DNA of 58,061 nucleotides from Pseudomonas cichorii. GTDB taxonomy: Bacteria > Pseudomonadota > Gammaproteobacteria > Pseudomonadales > Pseudomonadaceae. This document shows, in pieces, positions 1 to 9,327 of the stretch. The position numbers and the translations under genes were made by a program. The stretch spans positions 1 through 58,061 of the forward strand of contig NZ_BLVZ01000025.1 in the NCBI RefSeq assembly GCF_015471405.1, read 5' to 3'. The stretch's first letter is position 1; each line of letters opens with the position of its first letter. The notes below the pieces were generated by a model, which was given only the letters and a program-made list of their open reading frames with translations, did no database searches and was not told the origin of the DNA.

Positions 1-1962
1 ATCCTCGACCTGCTCGGCCCGCGGCCCGATGCCGTGATCACCAGCCAGTGGACACCGATCAAACTGGGGGATCTGGCCGGAGCCAGTAACCCTGGCCTGC
101 GCGAGTTCGAGACGCAACTGATCGAACAGGAGCAACAAGTCCGCGCCAGCGCAGCGGCCAACGAAGGCAAGGCAGTGATCAGCTTCACTCAGCCGTCGCT
201 GCGCCTGAGCACCTTTGGCAGCGACCCGACACTGGTGGAGGAAGACAACGGCCACTTCATCGTGCCCATGAATGCCGAGCTGACCAGGTACTGGGACATG
301 GTCGAATCGCGTCTGTACAACCTGCGCCACAACCTGACCCTGGATGGCAAACCCTTGTCTCTGCCGCTGTTTGCCGCGCCTCTGGACCCTCGCGCCCTGC
401 TCGCCGCCTACGCCAATGGCGCCACCGAAGGCGGTGCGGGCAGCCTGCTGGCCCAGGAAACGCCGCACTACCGCTACGCGGTGATGTTCAACCGGGCAAG
501 TAGCGCAGTGGATAACCTGATTCAGTTCGGCAATACCCTGCTGTCGATCATCGAACGCAAGGAACAAGGGCAACTGATAGAACTGCAACAGCAGCAAGCG
601 TGGAAGTTTGCGCAGTACGCCATCGACTTGCAGTTGGAAGCTCAAAAGGTCGAAATCGAAGCGCGCAAGGCGCTGCAAGCCGCCAAGGCCATAGCCGATG
701 CCCGGGCCAGCTTCTACGGCAAGCTGGCGGATGAGAATGTCACTGACATTGAGATCGATGCGGCTGTTTCTCATATGAAGGCCAGAGTGGCAAGCGGCAG
801 CGCATCGGTCTCGAAGGCTGTTGCTGCAGCACTGAAACCCGTCCCCAACCATCTGGGAGTTCATTCAGGCGCAGTTGCCGGGTACGTATGCGGGGCCGCA
901 ACCGGCATGGCAGGAGGAGGATTCCAGCTTGAAGGTATTCCTCAAATGGTTGCCATCGGCGCAGAGGGTCTCGCCACACTCGAAGACAGCATCGGCACCG
1001 CTCTGGAACATACGGAGTTTTTCCGGCGTCGTTTGCAGGAGTGGGAAAACTCTCGTGATCAGGCCAGGCTGGAATCGGAGCACATCGACACGCAACTGGC
1101 CGTGCATGACGCACAGACCCGCATCACCGCCCTGCAACTTCGTCAGGCCCAGGAAGCGAAGAAACAGGCCGAAGTCATTTATGCATTCCTCAACAAGCGC
1201 TTCACCCACAGCCAGCTGTACCAATGGCTCAACGGCCAGTTCTCGACCTTTTACTATCAGGCTTACGACGCCACTTTCTCTCTATGCCTGGCAGCCCAAG
1301 CCTGTTGGCAATACGAAATTGCCGACTACGCGACCACCTTCATCAAGCCCGCCGCGTGGAAAGACGCCTGGCGTGGCCTGACCGCTGGCGAATCGCTCAA
1401 GCTGAACCTGTTGCGCATGGATGCGGCGTATCTGACGCGCAACGACCGCAAGCTGGAAATCATCAAGACGGTTTCAGTGAAGCAATTGCCTGTCTCCACC
1501 GAAGAGGCCCCCAGCATCAATCCTGGCTGGGACGCCGTGGTCGCTCGCCTGGCAGAGGAAGGCATCGCCGAATTCGAGATCACCCAGGCGATGCTCGACG
1601 CCGACTATCCCGGCCACTACCTGCGCCGCATCAAGCGCGTCAGCGTTTCGCTGCCGGTGACAGTAGGCCCTTATCAGGATATCCGCGCCATCCTCACGCA
1701 AACCTACAGCGCCGTACAGATGAATGGTCCGCAAGGGGCGCTGAAGGAAAACATGCGCGCCAGCCAGCAGATTGCGGTTTCAACCGGCGTCGATGACGAC
1801 GGCATATTCGTTTTCAACTTCGATGACGAGCGCTATCTGCCCTTTGAAGGCACCGGAGCGATTTCCCGTTGGGCCTTGCAGTTCAGTGCCAGCCAGGAGG
1901 GCATGATCGCCTCGATCACCGACATCATCGTACACGTGCGCTACACCGCGAAAAGCAGCTGA
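1..1962 (+). CDS. Tc toxin TcA subunit, C-terminal part (5' truncated by window edge)
   Basis: The reading frame is open at base 1, so this is the tail of a much larger TcA (TcdA/TcaB-type) gene; TcA proteins normally exceed 2000 residues when complete. Visible parts: long amphipathic helices with ERKEQGQLIEL-type heptads (about 500-750), a Gly/Ala-rich hydrophobic stretch AVAGYVCGAATGMAGGG (about 868-920) where TcA proteins have the membrane-inserting tip of the translocation channel, a second long helix (about 1000-1200), and a C-terminal beta domain ending in the conserved TcB-binding tail (RYLPFEGTGAISRW, then IIVHVRY). Known role of the family: a pentameric pore that docks on target cells and injects the TcB-TcC cargo. 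The TcB gene follows after 18 bp, probably in the same operon. The family call is firm; a TcaB-like split subunit rather than one full TcA cannot be excluded from the part seen. Confidence 0.9.
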   Translation: MLDLLGPRPDAVITSQWTPIKLGDLAGASNPGLREFETQLIEQEQQVRASAAANEGKAVISFTQPSLRLSTFGSDPTLVEEDNGHFIVPMNAELTRYWDMVESRLYNLRHNLTLDGKPLSLPLFAAPLDPRALLAAYANGATEGGAGSLLAQETPHYRYAVMFNRASSAVDNLIQFGNTLLSIIERKEQGQLIELQQQQAWKFAQYAIDLQLEAQKVEIEARKALQAAKAIADARASFYGKLADENVTDIEIDAAVSHMKARVASGSASVSKAVAAALKPVPNHLGVHSGAVAGYVCGAATGMAGGGFQLEGIPQMVAIGAEGLATLEDSIGTALEHTEFFRRRLQEWENSRDQARLESEHIDTQLAVHDAQTRITALQLRQAQEAKKQAEVIYAFLNKRFTHSQLYQWLNGQFSTFYYQAYDATFSLCLAAQACWQYEIADYATTFIKPAAWKDAWRGLTAGESLKLNLLRMDAAYLTRNDRKLEIIKTVSVKQLPVSTEEAPSINPGWDAVVARLAEEGIAEFEITQAMLDADYPGHYLRRIKRVSVSLPVTVGPYQDIRAILTQTYSAVQMNGPQGALKENMRASQQIAVSTGVDDDGIFVFNFDDERYLPFEGTGAISRWALQFSASQEGMIASITDIIVHVRYTAKSS

Positions 1963-1980
1963 CAACGGAGAGCCAGAGCC

Positions 1981-4900
1981 ATGGACGCTCAAGCACAATC
2001 GCAACAACCATCGCAGCCGGCAGTCGCGACGCCCTCGCTGCCCAAAGGGGGTGGGGCCATTCAAAGTATTGGCAAAAGCTGGGGGGCCGTTGGCAGCAAC
2101 GGTTCGGCGTCTCTGGAAATCGCCTTGCCTGTAAGCCCTGGTCGAGGCTATGACCCTGCGCTCTCGCTCAGATACCAAAGCACCATCGGCAATGGCCTGT
2201 TCGGTATTGGCTGGAGCCTGAACCTCGGCTGCGTGGCGCGGCGGGCCAGCAAAGGCGTGCCCGGCTACAACGACGATGATCTGATCCTCGGCCCCAATGG
2301 CGAAGCCTGGTTGCCGGAGCGCGACGCCAATGGTGTCATCCAGTTCACCAGTGCCAGCAGCTATAACGGCCATGATCTGGGCAAGACGTATCAAGTGGTT
2401 CGCTATTTCGCCAGGATCGAAGGCGCGTTCGAGCGAATAGAACACTGGCGCATCGACCCGGTCGATCCGGGTTTCTGGCTGATTCACGGTGCCGACGGCA
2501 GCCTGCATTTCTACGGCAAGAAATCCAGTTCACGCAGCACCGACCCGGCCGACGCCAACCGGGTCGCCGAGTGGCTGCTGGAAGAAAGCATGAATGCCAC
2601 GGGCGAACATATTCTCTACGAGTACAAGGCCGAGGACGAAGCCGGCCTGCCCGATGATTATCCTCGGGACTTCATTGCCCAGTGTTATCTGTGGCGGGTG
2701 CGTTATGGCAACGCCAAGGCCCATCCGGTGCTGTACCTGTGGGACGAAGACTCGCTGGAAAACCTGGAGTGGCACTTCGACCTGCTGTTCGACTATGGCG
2801 AACGCAGCATCGATCCAAAGACCATACCGACCTATGCGGAGCAGGCTGAATGGCCGGTGCGCAGCGACCCGCACTCCAGCTTTGCCTATGGCTTCGAGCT
2901 GGGCAACCTGCGGCTGTGTCAGCAAGTCCTGATGTTTCATCACTTTGCGGACGAACTGGAGGAGTCACCCTTGCTGGTCCAGCGCCTGCTGCTGGAATAC
3001 AAACAGACCACTCTCAAATACAACGCGCTGGTCGGTGCGCATTCACAGGCCTGGGACGGGACAGCAATGCATCAACTCCAACAGCAGCCCACCCTGCAAT
3101 TTACCTACAGCGAATTCGATAGCAAAAACGACATTTACAAACCAATGGATTCGATGCCGGGCCTCAATGACGGCCAGCGCTATCAGATGGCCGATTTGTA
3201 CGGCGATGGCTTGCCCGGCGTGCTCTATAAAGAGGACAAGAGCTGGCGCTATCGGGAACCGGTACGCGCTGATACAGGCGGTGCGGATGCCGTAGCGTAC
3301 GGTCCGTGGCAGGAGTTGCCCAAAATCCCGACTGCCGACTCAAACACACCGGTACGCCAGGCGCTCACCGACATGACCGGCGACGGACGGCTGGACTGGA
3401 TCGTTGCCCAGCCCGGCATGTCCGGTTTCTTCACACTCAAGCCGGACCGGAGCTGGTCAAGCTTTGCGAGCTTCGCGGCCTTCCCGCCCGAGTTCTTTAA
3501 TCCTCAGGGGCAGATGGCCGATCTGGTGGGTAACGGGCTTTCGGATCTGGCCTTGATCGGCCCACGCAGCGTTCGGCTGTATGCCAATCGCCGGGCGGCG
3601 GGCTTCGCAGCACCGACTGACGTCACACATGACGATGACCGCTTGCCACTGCTCAGCGACAGCCCCAATGAACTGGTGGCATTCGCCGACTTGCTGGGCA
3701 CCGGGCAGCAGCATCTGATCCGCATTCGGCACAATGAAGTCCGCTTCTGGCCAAATCTGGGGCATGGGCGTTTCGGCAAGGGCCAGCTGTTCGCCAGCTT
3801 GCCGTTCAGCTATGAAGCATTCGATTCGAGCCGGATTCTACTGGCCGACATGGATGGCTCCGGAGCCAGCGACCTGCTTTACCTTGAACCTGACGGTATT
3901 CAGGTTTTCATGAACGAAGGCGGCAATGCTTTTGCAGCACCCTTCCAGCAAGTCTGGCCCGATGGGATGCACTATGACCGCTTCTGTCAGGTCAGTGCCG
4001 CCGACCTGCAAGGCCTGGGTTTTTCCAGCCTGGTCATCACCGCACCGCACATGCAACCGCGCCACTGGACCATACACTACGCCGCAAACGCGATGGGCAC
4101 GCAGCATAAGCCCTACATGCTCAAAGCCACGGACAACCATATGGGCGCGACAGGTGAAGTGACTTATCGCAGCTCGGCCCAGGAATGGCTGGATGAGAAA
4201 AAGGACTTGCTTGCGGAAGGCAAGGCCGCTGTCTCGCATCTGCCATTTCCGGTTCATGTGGTGGTCAAACAAACCCAGAAAGACCTGGTGACGGGCAACA
4301 CACTGACCCAACTGTTCCAGTATCGACATGGCTTTTACGATCCTCGCGAACGGGAGTTCCGTGGTTTCGGCCGGGTCTTGCAGACCGACACCGAAACACC
4401 GCCCCAGCAGCAGGAAGGCTTTACCGCGCCAGTACTGAGCAAAACCTGGTTTCATACCGGACGCGACCCACAGCAGTCTTACGACGACTACGACACCCGC
4501 GATCCGCAGGCAGTGCCGCTGGGTGAACATCTGCTGTCCCGCTACGACTCTGCGACCCAGACCGAGCAACTGATCAGTGAACCTGACCAGGCCGCTCGCT
4601 GGGCAATGGCCCGCGCACTCAGCGGTTCGCCATTGCGCACAGAAGTCTCAAGCACGGACGGCGTGCTGTATTCCGTACAAGCGCAACGCTATCTGGTACG
4701 CCAGCTTCAGCCACGATCACCACATCAGCCTTACGCCTTGATGATGCCGATGGCGCTGGAATCCATCACTTATCAATACGAGGCCGAGCAGCTTGATGAC
4801 CCTATGTGCCAGCATCAGTTGAACCTGGCCTGGGACCATTACGGCACCGTGACTTACGCCGTAACGGTGAGCTATGCACGGCGCAAGAAGCCGCAGGATA

Positions 4901-6291
4901 CGCCACCTTTCGAAGACCCCTGGCAGCAACAATGGTGGCAGGCGTCCCATGACGAAGCGCAGCAGAACTTCTACCTGAACGAGGCTCGCAGCGCAGTCAT
5001 TCATCTGGACAGCCCGCAAAGCTGGCGCCTGGGGTTGCCCTACAGGATGCGCGGCAACGCCATGGTCGTTCCGGCAAGCGTACTGGCACCGTCGCAGATC
5101 AGCTACGAGCACTTCATCGACCCGCAAGGCACATTCGCCGCCCTGCCCCGCACACTCATCGGCCTGTCGGTACAACGCTACATCGGTGCAGGCGATGGGG
5201 AGGCGACTTTTCAGGCGCTGGCCGACGCCGTCGAAAACGCAGAACTGGACGATCACGCGCTCAGCGCCTACGAGCGCGTCATGGATGCCGATCAACTGGC
5301 CATCAGACTCGCAGAAGTGGGCTACCAACAGATGCCCTCGTTCCTGCCCGATGACGGTTTGAACCTCTGGTCGGTCAAGCAGGGATTCTTCACCTACGCC
5401 GGGCCTGAAGCCTTCTATCGCATCACCACATTCAGGCCGACGCGCAGCCATGGCTGGACCAGCGTTGAATACGACCCCTACAGCTTGTTCGTGAACAAGA
5501 TCACCGACCCGGTGGGTTGCATCACCACAGCGACTTACAACTACCGCGTGCTGCAAGTGTTCCGGATTGTCGATCCCAACCACAACACCCAGGAGGCGGA
5601 CTACGATGCATTCGGTCGGTTATGGGCCAGCAGTTTCTACGGCACCGAGCTGGGCCAGGAGGTCGGCTTCGATCCGCTCGATCCCGAGACCCGCGTCTGG
5701 GGTGGCAGCAACGAGGCAATCAATTCGCCTGCAAGTGCCCTGAGAAATTCGGCAGCCGTTTATTACTACGACGGCAATGTCTCATTTGGTACGGGCAGCA
5801 TCCCCTTTGCCAGTGCGGTCCTTCAGGCAGACCGCTACCCGGGCGATCCGCAGAAACAGATCCGCATCAGCCTGGTTTCAGTGGATGGCTTCGCACGCAC
5901 CTTGCAGACCCGGCAACTGGTCGAGGATGGCGACGCCTATGCGGTCGACGAATACGGCAAGCTGATACTGGAAGGCGGCAAACCGAAAATCGTCCACGCC
6001 TCGCCCCGCTGGCGGATAAGCGAGCGTGTGGAATACAACAACAAGGGGCTGGCGGTGCGGGTCTATCGCCCATACTTCGCCAACCGTCATGTCTATGTGA
6101 AAGACGAATCGTTGCGTGAACATGGTTATTTCGACCGACAGTTCTACGACCCGCTGGGGCGCCCGACCATTACCCTCACCGCCAAGGGCTGGATGCGACG
6201 TCAGACTTACCGCACCTGGTACAGCATCAGCGAGGACGAGAACGACACAGCTGAAGAAATGCTGGCATTGAAGGCGTCAGGAGAGCACTGA
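1981..6291 (+). CDS. Tc toxin TcB subunit (TcdB/TcaC, SpvB-type)
   Basis: 1436 residues, the usual size for TcB. The first 300 residues are the SpvB-type domain (GGGAIQSIGKSW, then GYDPALSLRYQS and GLFGIGWSL). Repeated FG-GAP-like units follow (MADLYGDGLPGVLY, DMTGDGRLDW, MADLVGNGLSDLAL, LADMDGSGASDLLY) at about residues 400-640 and form the TcA-binding beta-propeller. After these come the TcdB middle regions, and then a C-terminal RHS part that closes one half of the cargo cocoon. Known role: TcB docks on TcA and, with TcC, encloses the toxic C-terminus of TcC until delivery. An SD (GGAGAG) lies about 9 bases before ATG. Its TGA overlaps the next ATG (TGATG), so translation of the adjacent TcC is probably coupled. 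No truncation or frameshift seen. Confidence 0.95.
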   Translation: MDAQAQSQQPSQPAVATPSLPKGGGAIQSIGKSWGAVGSNGSASLEIALPVSPGRGYDPALSLRYQSTIGNGLFGIGWSLNLGCVARRASKGVPGYNDDDLILGPNGEAWLPERDANGVIQFTSASSYNGHDLGKTYQVVRYFARIEGAFERIEHWRIDPVDPGFWLIHGADGSLHFYGKKSSSRSTDPADANRVAEWLLEESMNATGEHILYEYKAEDEAGLPDDYPRDFIAQCYLWRVRYGNAKAHPVLYLWDEDSLENLEWHFDLLFDYGERSIDPKTIPTYAEQAEWPVRSDPHSSFAYGFELGNLRLCQQVLMFHHFADELEESPLLVQRLLLEYKQTTLKYNALVGAHSQAWDGTAMHQLQQQPTLQFTYSEFDSKNDIYKPMDSMPGLNDGQRYQMADLYGDGLPGVLYKEDKSWRYREPVRADTGGADAVAYGPWQELPKIPTADSNTPVRQALTDMTGDGRLDWIVAQPGMSGFFTLKPDRSWSSFASFAAFPPEFFNPQGQMADLVGNGLSDLALIGPRSVRLYANRRAAGFAAPTDVTHDDDRLPLLSDSPNELVAFADLLGTGQQHLIRIRHNEVRFWPNLGHGRFGKGQLFASLPFSYEAFDSSRILLADMDGSGASDLLYLEPDGIQVFMNEGGNAFAAPFQQVWPDGMHYDRFCQVSAADLQGLGFSSLVITAPHMQPRHWTIHYAANAMGTQHKPYMLKATDNHMGATGEVTYRSSAQEWLDEKKDLLAEGKAAVSHLPFPVHVVVKQTQKDLVTGNTLTQLFQYRHGFYDPREREFRGFGRVLQTDTETPPQQQEGFTAPVLSKTWFHTGRDPQQSYDDYDTRDPQAVPLGEHLLSRYDSATQTEQLISEPDQAARWAMARALSGSPLRTEVSSTDGVLYSVQAQRYLVRQLQPRSPHQPYALMMPMALESITYQYEAEQLDDPMCQHQLNLAWDHYGTVTYAVTVSYARRKKPQDTPPFEDPWQQQWWQASHDEAQQNFYLNEARSAVIHLDSPQSWRLGLPYRMRGNAMVVPASVLAPSQISYEHFIDPQGTFAALPRTLIGLSVQRYIGAGDGEATFQALADAVENAELDDHALSAYERVMDADQLAIRLAEVGYQQMPSFLPDDGLNLWSVKQGFFTYAGPEAFYRITTFRPTRSHGWTSVEYDPYSLFVNKITDPVGCITTATYNYRVLQVFRIVDPNHNTQEADYDAFGRLWASSFYGTELGQEVGFDPLDPETRVWGGSNEAINSPASALRNSAAVYYYDGNVSFGTGSIPFASAVLQADRYPGDPQKQIRISLVSVDGFARTLQTRQLVEDGDAYAVDEYGKLILEGGKPKIVHASPRWRISERVEYNNKGLAVRVYRPYFANRHVYVKDESLREHGYFDRQFYDPLGRPTITLTAKGWMRRQTYRTWYSISEDENDTAEEMLALKASGEH

Positions 6292-9182
6292 TGAGCAATG
6301 CACTGCACTCCCACACCCCGATTGTCACTGCTATTGACGGGCGGGGCCTGACGGTGCGCGCAACCGAATATCGCAAACTTCAGGACCAGGACGAACCGCT
6401 CACCCTGACGTCGCGCATGGCCTATGACGCAGCGGGCCGCCTCACTGCGCTCTGGGACCCACGCCTGTGGGCACTCGCGCAACAGGATGCAGCATCACCC
6501 ACCACCCGTACTTACCGTTACAGCCTTACCAGAGTCCCGCTGTTGACCGAGAGCGTGGACGCTGGCTGGGAACTGACCTTATCGGCTGAGGCCAGCAATG
6601 TCGTTGAAAGTTGGGATGCACGCGGCAGCACACGGCAGATCAAATACGACCCCTACCTCAGGCCAGTGGCGACAGTGGAAATCGACGCACAGCAGAATGC
6701 CCGCACGATCATCCGCTCGGTGTATGCCGACAGCAGCGATGATTCGGCCGAACACAACCGGTGCGGTCAACTGGCTCGCCTGGATGACACCGCAGGCTCG
6801 CTGCATTTTCCCGATTACGGGGTTCTGGGCCAGCTTCTCAGCCAGCCCAGGCAATTCCTGAAAACCCCGGAACTGCCTGACTGGACAGACGCAACGGACT
6901 ATCTCGACCTGGTGGAAACCGAAGCATTCACCACGCACTGGCAGTACAACGCTGTCGCAGAGCCGACACTGCAAACCGATGCAAGAGGCAATGCCCAACG
7001 TGCGGCCTACTCGGTTGCAGGCAACCTGAGCGGCGTCTATCTACAACTGAATTCACAGGACGAAACCACGCTTGTGGATGGCATGGTCTACAACGCATTC
7101 GGCCAGGTAGAAAAACAGACAGCGGGAAACGGCGTGGTCAGCCAGATCGTTTATGAGGCATCCACCGGCCTGCTGCAAAGCCTGACCGCTGGCCGCGCAG
7201 GCAGTGAAGCCTTGCAGTCGCTGCATTACGGTTACGACCCGGTCAGCAATATCCTGATGATCGAAGACAACGCCCAACCGATTCGCTTCTTCGCCAACCA
7301 GCGTATCGAACCCATCAGCCACTACCGCTACGACACGCTTTATCAATTGATCGAAGCCACAGGCCGTGAAGTCAAAACCGGTGCCAGCCATGGCCCCGCC
7401 TTGCCCGTCCTGCAAAACCTGCCGCCCGACCCGAATCAGGTCAGCAACTACACCCAGAGTTACAGCTACGACAGCGCCGGCAACCTGTTGCAGATGCGCC
7501 ATGTCGGCGCACAAGCCTTTACCCGCACCCTGCGCGTGGCACCGGACAGCAACCGCAGCCTGCCCGAAGGTGAAGTGGAGGTGGATTTCGACACCGCCTT
7601 CGACGCCAATGGCAACCTGTTGCAACTGGTGCGCGGCCAGACGCTGGAGTGGGATTTACGCAATCAGTTGCAGCAGATCACCACCGTCACCCGCGCCACC
7701 GCAGCGAGCGATAACGAGCATTACATCTACGAAGGCCAGGGCCAGCGCTGCCGCAAGATCCACAGCGCCCAGACCTCCAGCCGCACGTTGAGCAATGAAG
7801 TGCGCTACCTGCCAGGCCTGGAAATCCGCACTACCGCCGATGGCGAAATCCTGCATGTCATTACGGCCCAGGCCGGTCGCAGCAACGTGCGGGTTCTGCA
7901 CTGGCAGGCCGGCCAGCCGAACGACATTGACAACGATCAAATGCGTTACAGCCTGGACGATCATCTGGGGTCGAGCACCCTGGAGCTGGACCAGCAAGGA
8001 GGCCTGATCAGCCAGGAAGGCTACTACCCGTTTGGCGGCACGGCCTGGTGGGCAGCGCGCAGTGCCGTGGAAGCGAAGTACAAGACGGTGCGTTACTCGG
8101 GTAAGGAACTCGATGCCAGCGGGCTGTATTACTACGGTTTTCGCTATTACGCACCATGGTTGCAGCGCTGGATCAATCCGGACCCGGCGGGCGATATCGA
8201 CGGTTTGAATTTATATCAGATGCTGGGTAACAACCCCATCAGTCGATTCGATCTGGATGGAAGAATGGATTCATCCGGACAGCAAGATCGAAGCAAAGCC
8301 AAAAGGAGACTTATCCACAATACGGTTGTTCATCTGGCAGCGCTGAAACTTATTAAAGAGCGGGTCAATGCAGTCATACAGCAGATAGAAAACTATCTGG
8401 ACCATGAGGAGCGTGGTATCTCGGCTGTCAAACGCAGCACTTCCCTGATGGGCCAGACTACCGCAAAAATGGCCGGCTCTACAGGCGGTGGCGCTGCAGC
8501 GGGAGCCTTGGTTGGGGCAATCGCATGCGGAGCATGCGGCCCCCCCGGGTGGGTGGCGGGCGGAGCTGTACTCGTCGGTGGGTTCGCAGCCGCGAAGGCA
8601 TCAGGGTACATAGCGGAAAAAACCACTGGCAGACTGAAATGGAACACGGCCATCAATTTGAAAAACAGCGAACTGGACCCTGAAAAGATATTTGATGAAG
8701 CTTCGCAAACAGCCCACTCACTGCATGGGACGGTGATACATGCGGCCCGTGAATATACCGATCTAAGAGATCAAAAAGCACGCAACAACATGATGAAATT
8801 GATGGCTGGAACAGCATTGGAGCAAACACCAGTGGTCGGTATTGCCATAAAACACGCTCCGGAATTCGTGGAGCTGACATACGAAATACAGCACAGCGAA
8901 AAACAGATAGAACCTGAGAAATGGGGGGAGCTGGACACCCATCTGAATACACTGGAGACGGACTTGCTAGAAAGGATGAACGCTCTCAAAGATGAGTTTG
9001 AAAGAATCGGCATAGAGTCGGTAAAGGTCAGTGTAATACCGTTGAAAGAAAGAGCATCGGTTGAAACCTTGAACAAAAAGATGAGAACGGTAATGGGCAT
9101 TATTAAAAACGCCCGAGACCTGTCCATTGAAGCAAGGAAACCGAGTCGACAAAACTCAAAGTTCAAGATGACTAGATTGTGA
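6291..9182 (+). CDS. Tc toxin TcC subunit 1 (TccC/RHS) with unrecognised C-terminal cargo
   Basis: 963 residues. The RHS shell (about 1-657) has YD-type repeats (YRYDTLYQLIEATGRE, YDSAGNLLQMRHVG) and ends in the conserved core YYYGFRYYAPWLQRWINPDPAG, with the aspartate-rich self-cleavage region finishing at FDLDG (base 8261). Known family behaviour: the shell self-cleaves here and holds the cargo inside the TcB-TcC cocoon. The cargo (658-963) is unlike those of the two following paralogs. It has a basic helical start, a Gly/Ala hydrophobic segment at about 728-770 (GGGAAAGALVGAIACGACG and GGAVLVGGFAAAKA, split by PPG), then charged helices rich in Glu/Lys and a basic tail. I recognise no enzyme motif. 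Base composition looks AT-richer than in the shell. It overlaps TcB by one base, so it is the TcC most tightly coupled to TcB. Confidence 0.92.
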   Translation: MSNALHSHTPIVTAIDGRGLTVRATEYRKLQDQDEPLTLTSRMAYDAAGRLTALWDPRLWALAQQDAASPTTRTYRYSLTRVPLLTESVDAGWELTLSAEASNVVESWDARGSTRQIKYDPYLRPVATVEIDAQQNARTIIRSVYADSSDDSAEHNRCGQLARLDDTAGSLHFPDYGVLGQLLSQPRQFLKTPELPDWTDATDYLDLVETEAFTTHWQYNAVAEPTLQTDARGNAQRAAYSVAGNLSGVYLQLNSQDETTLVDGMVYNAFGQVEKQTAGNGVVSQIVYEASTGLLQSLTAGRAGSEALQSLHYGYDPVSNILMIEDNAQPIRFFANQRIEPISHYRYDTLYQLIEATGREVKTGASHGPALPVLQNLPPDPNQVSNYTQSYSYDSAGNLLQMRHVGAQAFTRTLRVAPDSNRSLPEGEVEVDFDTAFDANGNLLQLVRGQTLEWDLRNQLQQITTVTRATAASDNEHYIYEGQGQRCRKIHSAQTSSRTLSNEVRYLPGLEIRTTADGEILHVITAQAGRSNVRVLHWQAGQPNDIDNDQMRYSLDDHLGSSTLELDQQGGLISQEGYYPFGGTAWWAARSAVEAKYKTVRYSGKELDASGLYYYGFRYYAPWLQRWINPDPAGDIDGLNLYQMLGNNPISRFDLDGRMDSSGQQDRSKAKRRLIHNTVVHLAALKLIKERVNAVIQQIENYLDHEERGISAVKRSTSLMGQTTAKMAGSTGGGAAAGALVGAIACGACGPPGWVAGGAVLVGGFAAAKASGYIAEKTTGRLKWNTAINLKNSELDPEKIFDEASQTAHSLHGTVIHAAREYTDLRDQKARNNMMKLMAGTALEQTPVVGIAIKHAPEFVELTYEIQHSEKQIEPEKWGELDTHLNTLETDLLERMNALKDEFERIGIESVKVSVIPLKERASVETLNKKMRTVMGIIKNARDLSIEARKPSRQNSKFKMTRL

Positions 9183-9238
9183 AAACGACAGGTGAAGCGA
9201 ATTCGCGCAGACCTGCTGATGCTGTAGATACCGCTCGT

Positions 9239-9282
9239 GGCCAAGGTCCCTCCCATATGGCCCTGTGGGAGGGGCCTTGGCC
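9239..9282. repeat. Long hairpin between TcC genes
   Basis: The arms GGCCAAGGTCCCTCCCA and GTGGGAGGGGCCTTGGCC form a near-perfect inverted repeat in the gap after the first TcC gene. The GTGGGAGGGGC core is typical of Pseudomonas REP sequences. No T-run follows, so a REP-type palindrome is likelier than a classical terminator, although it could still protect or end the upstream mRNA. Confidence 0.7.
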
Positions 9283-9327
9283 GCGATCAGGGGGGATGTG
9301 ACATACGGCCAAACCGGCCAATGTCAC

